Assembly: GCF_021401135.1 (NCBI RefSeq) | Contig: NZ_JACBFO010000003.1 | Coordinates: forward strand, 62,001-126,000 | From: Azonexus sp. R2A61 | GTDB lineage: Bacteria; Pseudomonadota; Gammaproteobacteria; Burkholderiales; Rhodocyclaceae | Length of the DNA: 64,000 bases | Direction: 5' to 3' | Shown here: piece by piece, positions 57,702 through 64,000 of the stretch | How positions within the stretch are numbered: position 1 is the stretch's first letter | Layout of the letters: every line of letters starts with the position of its first letter | Position numbers and translations under genes: made by a program | The notes under the pieces: generated by a model | Database searches by the model: none | Told to the model about the DNA's origin: nothing | The model's input: only the letters and a program-made list of their open reading frames with translations

Positions 57702-59689
57702 TGTTGAAGATTGCCGACCTGCGTCTGGGCTTTTCGGTGGGAGAACGCACGCTGCTTGCGGTCGACGGCGTTTCTTTCACGATTTCGCGCGGTGAAACCT
57801 TTGCTCTGCTTGGCGAATCCGGGTGCGGCAAGTCGGCGACCGCGCAGGGCATCCTGCGTCTGCTGCCGCCGGCCGGCCGGGTCGCCGGCGGGCGTGTCGA
57901 ATTCGACGGTGTCGATCTGTTGGCGCTGCCGGAAGCCGAATTGCGCGACTATCGCGGCGGCCGGCTGGCGATGATCTTCCAGGAACCGGGCACCAGTCTC
58001 AACCCGGTGCTAACCGTCGGCCGGCAGATCGGCGAGGTGCTCGAACGCCATCGCGGCCTGCGCGGCGACGCGGCCCGCGGACAGGCGCTGGCCTTGCTGC
58101 GCCAGGTCGGCATTGCCGATCCCGAGCGACGGCTCGACGAATATCCGTTCCAGCTGTCCGGCGGCATGAAGCAGCGGGTGATGATCGCCATCGCGCTGGC
58201 CGGCGAGCCGGAACTGCTGATTGCCGACGAGCCGACCACCGCGCTTGATGTCACCGTGCAGGCGCAGATCCTCGATTTGCTGGCCAAACTGCAGGTCGAC
58301 CGCGGCATGGCCATGCTGCTGATCACCCACGACCTCGGCGTGGTCGCCCGCATGGCCCGGCGCATCGGCGTCATGTACGCCGGCGAGCTGGTCGAGGTGG
58401 CCAGCCGCGAGGCCTTCTTCAGCGCGCCGCGCCATCCCTATACCCAGGCGCTGTTCGCCGCCTTGCCGGAGGTTTCGCGCCGGGGCGCGGCGCTGGCGAC
58501 GATTCCCGGTCAGGTGCCGTCGCTGGCGGCGATGCCGGCCGGTTGTCGTTTTGCCGAGCGCTGTCCGCAGGCGATGCCGGTCTGTCGCACGCAGTCGCCG
58601 GCCTGGCGCGAGGTGGCGGACGGCCATGTCGTGCGCTGTCACTGGCAGGCACCGCCGGCGACCGGGGAAAAAGCCGCCATTGCTGCGGTCGACCGCAGCA
58701 ATCCCTCGGAAATTCCGCCTCAGCCCCTGCTGGCGATCAATGCGCTGCAGGTGCATTTCCCGATCCGCAAGGGCATTCTGCAACGGACGGTCGGCCAAGT
58801 GCGTGCGGTCGACGGCGTGTCGCTGGCCATTTCGCCGGGGCGCACGCTGGCGCTGGTCGGCGAATCGGGTTGCGGCAAGACGACGGTCGGCAAGGCGCTG
58901 CTGCAGTTGATCCGGCCGACCGCCGGCAGTGTCCGCCTGGCCGGCCACGAACTGGTCGGGGCCGACGCCCGCCGGTTGCGCGATGCCCGGCGCCTGGCGC
59001 AGATGGTCTTCCAGGATCCGTTTGCGTCGCTGAATCCGCGTTTGCGCATCGGCGAAATCATCGGCGAGGGGCTGACGGCGCTCGCCGTCGGCGGCAAAAA
59101 CGCCGCCGGGCCGCGCGTGGCGATCGCCGCACTGCTGGCCCAGGTCGGTCTGCCGGCCGATGCGGTCGACCGTTTCCCGCACGAATTTTCCGGCGGCCAG
59201 CGCCAGCGCATCGCGATCGCCCGCGCGCTGGCCGTGCAGCCGCAACTGCTGGTCTGCGACGAGCCGACCTCGGCGCTCGACGTCTCGGTGCAGGCGCAGA
59301 TCCTCAACCTGCTGAAGACGCTGCAGGCCGAGCTGGGCGTCGCCTACCTGTTCATCACGCACAATTTCGCCGTCGTCGAGTACCTGGCGCACGACATCGC
59401 GGTGATGTACCTCGGTCGTATCGTCGAGCAGGGCGGGGCGGAAGAGGTGCTCGGCCGGCCGCGCCATCCGTACACCCGGGCGCTGCTGTCGGCGGTGCCG
59501 GTGCCGCGGCTGGATGGTGGCGGGCAGCGTATTGCGCTGGCCGGCGAAACGCCGTCGCCGGCAAAACCGCCGGGCGGCTGCCATTTCCATCCGCGTTGCC
59601 CGAAGGCCGATGCGCGTTGTCGCGAGGTCTATCCGGCGGTCGTCATGAGCTCGGCGACCCACGCGGTCGCCTGCCATCACCCGGACTGA
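57701..59689 (+). CDS. Fused dual ABC ATPase, YejF/DppDF-like
   Basis: 662 aa with two full ABC domains. Domain 1: Walker [14 protein letters not shown], signature [12 protein letters not shown], Walker [15 protein letters not shown]. Domain 2: Walker [14 protein letters not shown], signature [14 protein letters not shown], Walker [15 protein letters not shown]. Each ends in an oligopeptide-transporter C-terminal domain with cysteine clusters ([28 protein letters not shown]). A 24-bp palindrome (58679-58702) encodes part of the linker. Imports peptides or microcin-like molecules; no binding protein is nearby. Confidence 0.92.
   Translation: MLKIADLRLGFSVGERTLLAVDGVSFTISRGETFALLGESGCGKSATAQGILRLLPPAGRVAGGRVEFDGVDLLALPEAELRDYRGGRLAMIFQEPGTSLNPVLTVGRQIGEVLERHRGLRGDAARGQALALLRQVGIADPERRLDEYPFQLSGGMKQRVMIAIALAGEPELLIADEPTTALDVTVQAQILDLLAKLQVDRGMAMLLITHDLGVVARMARRIGVMYAGELVEVASREAFFSAPRHPYTQALFAALPEVSRRGAALATIPGQVPSLAAMPAGCRFAERCPQAMPVCRTQSPAWREVADGHVVRCHWQAPPATGEKAAIAAVDRSNPSEIPPQPLLAINALQVHFPIRKGILQRTVGQVRAVDGVSLAISPGRTLALVGESGCGKTTVGKALLQLIRPTAGSVRLAGHELVGADARRLRDARRLAQMVFQDPFASLNPRLRIGEIIGEGLTALAVGGKNAAGPRVAIAALLAQVGLPADAVDRFPHEFSGGQRQRIAIARALAVQPQLLVCDEPTSALDVSVQAQILNLLKTLQAELGVAYLFITHNFAVVEYLAHDIAVMYLGRIVEQGGAEEVLGRPRHPYTRALLSAVPVPRLDGGGQRIALAGETPSPAKPPGGCHFHPRCPKADARCREVYPAVVMSSATHAVACHHPD
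58679..58702. repeat. Dispersed palindrome copy 5 inside the ATPase linker
   Basis: 24-bp perfect palindrome around TGCGGTCGACCGCA (58684-58697). It encodes AAVDRS in the linker between the two ATPase domains, a tolerant site. Preceded by GGGAAAAAGCCG, the A-rich flank also seen at other copies. Confidence 0.88.
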
Positions 59690-59695
59690 GGGCGC

Positions 59696-61141
59696 TTATT
59701 TCCGCTTGACGGGTTTCTTGTCGGCGCTCTTCTTGGCGGCCGGCTTGGGGCTTGCGGCCGACTTGCCGCTGGCGGCAGATTTGCTGCCGGCGGTTTTCGC
59801 TTTGCCCGCCGGGCTTTCCTTGGCAGCGACCTTGCCTTTGCCCTTGCCGTCCCTGGCGGTGGCCTTGCCCTTCTTGCCGCGTGGCGCGGGTTCGGGCTGG
59901 ATGATGGCCGGCGACGATTCCATGCCGAGCATGCGCTGCAGGCTTTCCTGGTTGCCGTGTCCCGGCACCAGCAGCTTCGATCCGGCGGCCAGGCGGACGT
60001 TACCGGGCAGGCTGTTGGCGCGGATCAGTTCGCTGGTCGAAATGTTGAAGCGGGCGGCGATCTGGTCCACGCGCTCGGTCGATTTGACGGCATAGGCCTG
60101 CCACTGGGTCAGCGGGGCATCGGTGCTCTGCAGGTTGCGGCGGAACAGCGCGACGCGGTCGGTGGGCAGCACGACCGCGGTGTCCGGCTTGATGATCGGC
60201 CGGTTGTGCGACGGATTCAGCCGGCGGAACTCGTCGAGCGACATGTCGGCCAGCCGGGCGACGGTGGCCACATCCATCGGCCGGTGCGTCGAGAAAGTCG
60301 TGAAATAAGGCTCGTTGGCGATGTCCGGCAGGCCGAGACGGGCGAAGGTGACGGGATTGCCGAGGATGTTCTTCAGCGCCTGCAGCTTGGGGACATAGTG
60401 CCGCGTCTCGTTCGGCATCGTCAGGTTCGGGTAGTCGGTCGGCAGGCCGCGCGCCTCGTTCTTCTCGATCGCCCGTTTGACCGCGCCTTCGCCCCAGTTG
60501 TACGAAGCCAGCGCGAGGTGCCAGTCGCCGTGCATGTCGTAGATGGTCTGCAGATAGTCGAGGGCGGCGTTGGTCGAGGCGACGATGTCGCGCCGATCGT
60601 CGTTCCACCAGTTCTGTTCAAGGTTGAAGCGTTTGCCGGTCGAGGGAATGAACTGCCACAGGCCGGAGGCCTTGGCCGGCGAATTGGCCATCGGATTGAA
60701 AGAGCTCTCGACCATCGGCAGCAGCGCCAGTTCGGTCGGCATGCCGCGGGTTTCCAGTTCCTCGACGATGTGGTGCAGGTAAGGCCGGCTGCGCTCGATC
60801 ATCCGGCGCAGCGCTTCCGGACGGTTCTGGTAGTACTGCTGATAGTAGAGCACCAGATCGTCGTTCAGGTTGATCATCGCAAAGCCGTTGCGGATGCGCT
60901 CCCACAGATTGCTGGTCTGGGCGGTCAGATCGATCGTGCTGGGCAGGATCGGGACGACCGGCAGTTCCTGAACGACCAGGCCTTCGCCGGCGGACGGCGG
61001 CATCGATTTGAGCAGGCTGTCGAAGGTGGCCTGGGCGCGGAGCTCAAGGTCGGCTCGGGCCGGGCCGGTCGCCAGCAGCAGGAATCCCAGGCAGAGTCCG
61101 GTCAGATAACGGTGCAGCGACCGAACGTGGGATGACGGCAT
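59696..61141 (-). CDS. mltD: Membrane-bound lytic murein transglycosylase D
   Basis: 481 aa. Signal peptide (about 1-30), SLT domain with catalytic Glu in LPMVESSFNPMANSPAKASG and LWQFIPSTGKRFNL, then at least one LysM motif (RVDQIAARFNISTSELIRAN) that binds peptidoglycan, and a low-complexity Lys/Ala/Ser tail (about 410-481). It cleaves glycan strands; the basic tail may contact the wall or nucleic acid. Minus strand. Confidence 0.93.
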   Translation of the reverse strand: MPSSHVRSLHRYLTGLCLGFLLLATGPARADLELRAQATFDSLLKSMPPSAGEGLVVQELPVVPILPSTIDLTAQTSNLWERIRNGFAMINLNDDLVLYYQQYYQNRPEALRRMIERSRPYLHHIVEELETRGMPTELALLPMVESSFNPMANSPAKASGLWQFIPSTGKRFNLEQNWWNDDRRDIVASTNAALDYLQTIYDMHGDWHLALASYNWGEGAVKRAIEKNEARGLPTDYPNLTMPNETRHYVPKLQALKNILGNPVTFARLGLPDIANEPYFTTFSTHRPMDVATVARLADMSLDEFRRLNPSHNRPIIKPDTAVVLPTDRVALFRRNLQSTDAPLTQWQAYAVKSTERVDQIAARFNISTSELIRANSLPGNVRLAAGSKLLVPGHGNQESLQRMLGMESSPAIIQPEPAPRGKKGKATARDGKGKGKVAAKESPAGKAKTAGSKSAASGKSAASPKPAAKKSADKKPVKRK

Positions 61142-61242
61142 GGGCGGGGCTCCTGACGCTTTCGGAAAACGGGCGAAGGGGCGATTATAACCGGGCAGCG
61201 ATCCCTGCTGCCCCGCCTAGGGAGAAAACGGGAGATGAAAAG

Positions 61243-61271
61243 AAAAAAACCAGCCGAAGCTGGTTTTTTTT
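61243..61271 (-). terminator. Terminator after the second tRNA set
   Basis: Stem CCAGC/GCTGG with A-run on one side and T-run on the other, immediately downstream of the last tRNA-Asp; it can work on both strands. Confidence 0.8.
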
Positions 61272-61277
61272 AAGGGT

Positions 61278-61354
61278 TGGCGGAGTGGACGGGACTCGAA
61301 CCCGCGACCCCCGGCGTGACAGGCCGGTATTCTAACCGACTGAACTACCACTCC
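61278..61354 (-). tRNA. tRNA-Asp (GTC), set 2
   Basis: 77 nt with CCA. Acceptor GGAGTGG/CCACTCC, anticodon GTC in CCTGTCACG, T-arm GGGTTCGAGTCCC. Confidence 0.96.
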
Positions 61355-61368
61355 GCGCTTTGACCTGC

Positions 61369-61444
61369 TGGCGTCCCCACGGGGATTCGAACCCCGGTTA
61401 CCGCCGTGAAAGGGCGGTGTCCTAGGCCTCTAGACGATGGGGAC
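61369..61444 (-). tRNA. tRNA-Glu (TTC), set 2
   Basis: 76 nt with CCA. Acceptor GTCCCCA/TGGGGAC, anticodon loop CTTTCAC with TTC, T-arm GGGGTTCGAATCCCC. Confidence 0.96.
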
Positions 61445-61476
61445 CCGGACTTCTGCAACTTGTCGGTTCGGTTGCC

Positions 61477-61552
<76 letters not shown>

Positions 61553-61608
61553 AACGGAGAACAGCCGAACCTTCTGCTTCCGGGGCGATCGCTTTTGCGG
61601 TCGACCCG

Positions 61609-61638
61609 AAAAAAAAACCGGAAACTTCCGGTTTCGGT
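61609..61638 (-). terminator. Terminator between the two tRNA sets
   Basis: AACCGGAA/TTCCGGTT hairpin followed (minus strand) by nine T, directly after set 1 and before set 2. It should stop or attenuate transcription into set 2. Confidence 0.75.
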
Positions 61639-61643
61639 GAAAC

Positions 61644-61720
61644 TGGCGGAGTGGACGGGACTCGAACCCGCGACCCCCGGCGTGACAGGCCGGTATTCTA
61701 ACCGACTGAACTACCACTCC
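61644..61720 (-). tRNA. tRNA-Asp (GTC), set 1
   Basis: 77 nt, same sequence as set 2 tRNA-Asp. Last gene of the promoter-proximal set. Confidence 0.96.
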
Positions 61721-61748
61721 GCACTTTAACCTGTTGCTACCAAATTCT

Positions 61749-61824
61749 TGGCGTCCCCACGGGGATTCGAACCCCGGTTACCGCCGTGAAAGGGCGGTGT
61801 CCTAGGCCTCTAGACGATGGGGAC
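61749..61824 (-). tRNA. tRNA-Glu (TTC), set 1
   Basis: 76 nt, same sequence as the set 2 copy; the spacer to tRNA-Asp differs between sets. Confidence 0.96.
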
Positions 61825-61846
61825 CCGGACGTTTTCTTTCGCGCTT

Positions 61847-61922
<76 letters not shown>

Positions 61923-61940
61923 GCCGCGAAAGAAGGCCGC

Positions 61941-61969
61941 ATTATAGGGACCGACTTTCCCCTTGTAAA
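61941..61969 (-). promoter_or_regulatory. tRNA cluster promoter
   Basis: On the minus strand TTTACA (61969-61964) and TATAAT (61946-61941) spaced by 17 bases, with a GC-rich discriminator GCGGCC, as in stringently controlled stable-RNA promoters. Confidence 0.8.
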
Positions 61970-61985
61970 GGGCCTTTCACGTTTT

Positions 61986-63380
61986 TCAGAGATATTTTTT
62001 CAGGGCGGTCAGCACGGCATCCCGACCGATCAGTTCGATCACTGCATCGACCGACGGTGTCTGCGTCTGGCCGACGAGGATGGCACGCAACGGCATGGCC
62101 AGCTTGGGCATTTTCAGGCCGTGCTTGCCGATGGTTTCCTTGATCAATGCCGAAATGGCCGGAATTTCCCAGTCGACCGCAGCGATGCCGGCGGCGAAGT
62201 CGGCCAGTGCCGGGCGGGTTTCGTCGGTCAGGTGTTGAGCCAGCAATTCGGCCGACGGCGCCACTGGCTGGTAGAACACCGCAATCGCATCGGCCAGCGC
62301 GTTCAGCGTATTGCTGCGGTCGACATAGAGCGCGACGGCTTTTTCCAGATCTGCACCGGTACTGCTGTCGATGCCGCGTGCCGTCAGGCGCGGCTTGACC
62401 TTTTCTGCCAGCGTCGCGGCCGGCAGCGCCTTCATGTATTGCTGGTTCAGCCACAACAGTTTTTCGGTGTTGAACTGAGCGGCAGAAGCGGTGATGTGAT
62501 CGAGATCGAACCACTCGACGAACTGCTGGCGCGAGAAGACTTCGTCGTCGCCGTGCGACCAGCCGAGGCGGGCCAGGTAGTTGATCACCGCCTCGGGCAG
62601 GAAACCGTCCTCGTCGTACTGCATCACCGACACCGCGCCGTGGCGCTTCGATAGCTTGGCGCCGTCGTCGCCGAGGATCATCGACAGGTGAGCATAGGTC
62701 GGCACCTCGGCGCCCAGCGCCTTGAGAATGTTGATCTGGCGCGGCGTGTTGTTGACATGGTCGTCGCCGCGGATGACGTGCGTGATACCCATGTCCCAGT
62801 CGTCGACGCAAACGCAGAAGTTGTAGGTCGGCGTGCCGTCGGCGCGGGCGATGATCAGGTCGTCGAGCTCGGCATTGGCGATCTCGATGCGGCCCTTGAC
62901 CGCATCATCCCAGGCGACGACGCCGTCCTTGGGATTCTTGAAGCGGATCACCGGCGGCATGTCGGCCGGTGGCGTCGGCAGCGTCTTGCCGGCCTCCGGA
63001 CGCCAGCGTCCGTCGTAGCGTGGTTTTTCCTTGCGCGCTTCCTGTTCGGCACGCAGCGCGTCGAGTTCCTCGCGCGTCGTGTAGCAGTAATAAGCCGTGC
63101 CGGCCGCCAGCATCTCCTGGATCACCGCCTTGTAGCGGTCCATCCGCTGCATCTGATAAAACGGGCCTTCGTCGTGCGTCAGTTCCAGCCAGGCCATGCC
63201 GTCGATAATCGCCTGCACCGCTTCGGGCGTCGAACGGGCGACGTCAGTATCCTCGATACGCAACACGAAAGTGCCGCCATGACGACGGGCGTAGGCCCAC
63301 GAGAACAGCGCGGTGCGGGCACCGCCGATATGCAGGTAACCGGTGGGGCTGGGAGCGAAACGGGTACGGACGGGCTTCAT
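61986..63380 (-). CDS. gltX: Glutamyl-tRNA synthetase
   Basis: 464-aa class I synthetase. HIGH-type motif in [16 protein letters not shown] (about 7-22), KMSKS-type motif KLSKRHG near residue 240, and a helical anticodon-binding C-terminus. It charges tRNA-Glu; two tRNA-Glu genes lie just downstream on the same strand. A single gltX of this type that might also serve tRNA-Gln cannot be judged from the window. Confidence 0.96.
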   Translation of the reverse strand: MKPVRTRFAPSPTGYLHIGGARTALFSWAYARRHGGTFVLRIEDTDVARSTPEAVQAIIDGMAWLELTHDEGPFYQMQRMDRYKAVIQEMLAAGTAYYCYTTREELDALRAEQEARKEKPRYDGRWRPEAGKTLPTPPADMPPVIRFKNPKDGVVAWDDAVKGRIEIANAELDDLIIARADGTPTYNFCVCVDDWDMGITHVIRGDDHVNNTPRQINILKALGAEVPTYAHLSMILGDDGAKLSKRHGAVSVMQYDEDGFLPEAVINYLARLGWSHGDDEVFSRQQFVEWFDLDHITASAAQFNTEKLLWLNQQYMKALPAATLAEKVKPRLTARGIDSSTGADLEKAVALYVDRSNTLNALADAIAVFYQPVAPSAELLAQHLTDETRPALADFAAGIAAVDWEIPAISALIKETIGKHGLKMPKLAMPLRAILVGQTQTPSVDAVIELIGRDAVLTALKKYL

Positions 63381-63431
63381 GAGGCGTTCTGTGATTACGT
63401 GAAAAGATCGCTATTCTAGCCGACGCAGGGT

Positions 63432-63460
63432 TTGACCGGCCCGCCGTCTTGTGGTTAAAT
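63432..63460 (+). promoter_or_regulatory. tRNA-Val promoter
   Basis: TTGACC (63432-63437) and TTAAAT (63455-63460) with 17-base spacing, 15 bases before the mature tRNA. Confidence 0.7.
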
Positions 63461-63475
63461 GCGCGCCTCTCAAGG

Positions 63476-63550
63476 GGGCGGTTAGCTCAGCGGTAGAGCA
63501 CTGCCTTCACACGGCAGGGGTCACTGGTTCGATCCCAGTACCGCCCACCA
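63476..63550 (+). tRNA. tRNA-Val (CAC)
   Basis: 75 nt with CCA. Acceptor GGGCGGT/ACCGCCC, anticodon CAC in CTTCACACG, T-arm CTGGTTCGATCCCAG. Confidence 0.95.
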
Positions 63551-63577
63551 GGGACACCTTCTTGAGAATTGATTTGG

Positions 63578-63609
63578 ACCCGCTCAGCTATTGGCTCGGC
63601 GGGTTTTTT
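63578..63609 (+). terminator. Terminator after tRNA-Val
   Basis: ACCCGC/GCGGGT stem around a 15-base loop region with an inner AGC...GCT pairing, followed by six T. Confidence 0.75.
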
Positions 63610-63930
63610 GTTTGCCGTTCACTTGTTTTGCTGGTGTCGCCAGGGGGTTCCTGCACCCCTTTCTCTTGCTCGATTCAGCAAACTGAAGTGAAGGCGCAAT
63701 AGCGAATTTCCTTGGCGAGATTGGCTCCTGCATGGTGTCCGAAAGCCTCCTGGTTGATCTGGTTTCGCTGAACATGTCCGGTAACTGCGTGCTGGGCCTC
63801 GCCCCTGTTTATTTGGGTTTTCTCATGTCATTTTCTATGGCAATAGTATATTGAATTGCAAAAATTAATTGGCGAAAATCAAAAAATCAACAATAATATT
63901 TGTTGTTTTTGATGAATTTTGGAGCCAAAA
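63610..63930. promoter_or_regulatory. Leader region with AT-rich inverted repeat before the last gene
   Basis: No convincing gene in 63610-63850. From about 63856 the sequence becomes strongly AT-rich and contains an imperfect inverted repeat (ATCAACAA ... TTGTTGTTTTTGAT, about 63886-63912) ending 19 bases before the ATG at 63931, with GGAG as ribosome site. It could be an operator plus promoter. Confidence 0.45.
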
Positions 63931-64000
63931 ATGGACGCCAAGGTTGCACATCTTCCTGTGGAATGCTTCCTCGAACCGGGTAAGCCCATCGTGACGAAAA
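63931..64000 (+). CDS. Unknown gene, 3' part outside window
   Basis: Starts MDAKVAHLPVECFLEPGKP and continues past the window end. GGAGCC sits seven bases before the ATG. Too short to identify. The AT-rich inverted repeat upstream suggests specific regulation. Confidence 0.6.
   Translation, partial: MDAKVAHLPVECFLEPGKPIVTK

Noticed and set aside
63584-63775. 63-residue minus-strand ORF after tRNA-Val
   Set aside because: Low-complexity, no ribosome site, and overlaps the tRNA-Val terminator.

Overview
The window is chromosomal DNA from a GC-rich betaproteobacterium. Gene content and order (rpsA-ihfB-lapA-lapB-rfaE1-hldD-cysM, nadE-glnB, trxB-smr, ftsK-lolA, rarA, serS) suggest Rhodocyclales, perhaps a Dechloromonas/Azonexus relative; that placement is inference from protein resemblance. 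Host genes are very GC-rich, while 23.4-44.7 kb is visibly more AT-rich and codes differently, marking it as acquired.

Layout. 1-14.4 kb: housekeeping and envelope genes, namely ribosomal protein S1 (5' end missing), IHF beta, LPS assembly (lapAB), ADP-heptose synthesis (rfaE1, hldD), cysM, an exonuclease, ppa, nadE, glnB, smr, trxB, ftsK and lolA. 14.5-23.3 kb: accessory envelope genes, including a TPR protein, a GNAT acetyltransferase, a class A beta-lactamase, a nucleoside-recognition membrane protein, a lipid A phosphoethanolamine transferase and a cis/trans fatty acid isomerase. 23.5-25.3 kb: AT-rich lipoprotein and exported-protein genes.

25.2-45.8 kb: a sedentary chromosomal integron. 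The integrase gene intI (44752-45756, +) carries a LexA box beside the attI region, and the cassette array runs leftwards with cassettes on the minus strand. I located 22 attC sites by eye. In nearly every cassette the starting core is complementary to the first core of its own attC, the signature of intact mobile cassettes. Products are mostly small hypothetical, membrane or lipoprotein genes, plus GNAT, ATP-grasp and carboxypeptidase-regulatory-like proteins. The array is broken at 28.7-35.7 kb by nested mobile elements: an IS5-family element (28690-35742), interrupted by a 6.2-kb IS21-family transposon (29220-35417, inverted repeats and ACAT duplication) that carries istA/istB, a divergent lysR-lysA pair and an IS110-family element. 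Removing the IS21 insert restores the IS5 transposase frame exactly. Cassette material has been lost at the IS5 junction, because the truncated cassette on one side and the attC on the other do not match.

45.8-64 kb: a ccdAB toxin-antitoxin pair lies between intI and rarA, followed by an M14 peptidase, serS, mltF, tRNA-Ser, a four-gene Mla-like phospholipid transport operon, a YejBEF-like peptide ABC transporter without a binding protein, mltD, two tandem tRNA Ala-Glu-Asp sets, gltX, tRNA-Val and the start of an unidentified gene.

A dispersed palindrome with core TGCGGTCGACCGCA recurs in the host backbone, five perfect copies plus several decayed ones, at gene ends, upstream of genes and in protein linkers; none was seen in the integron.
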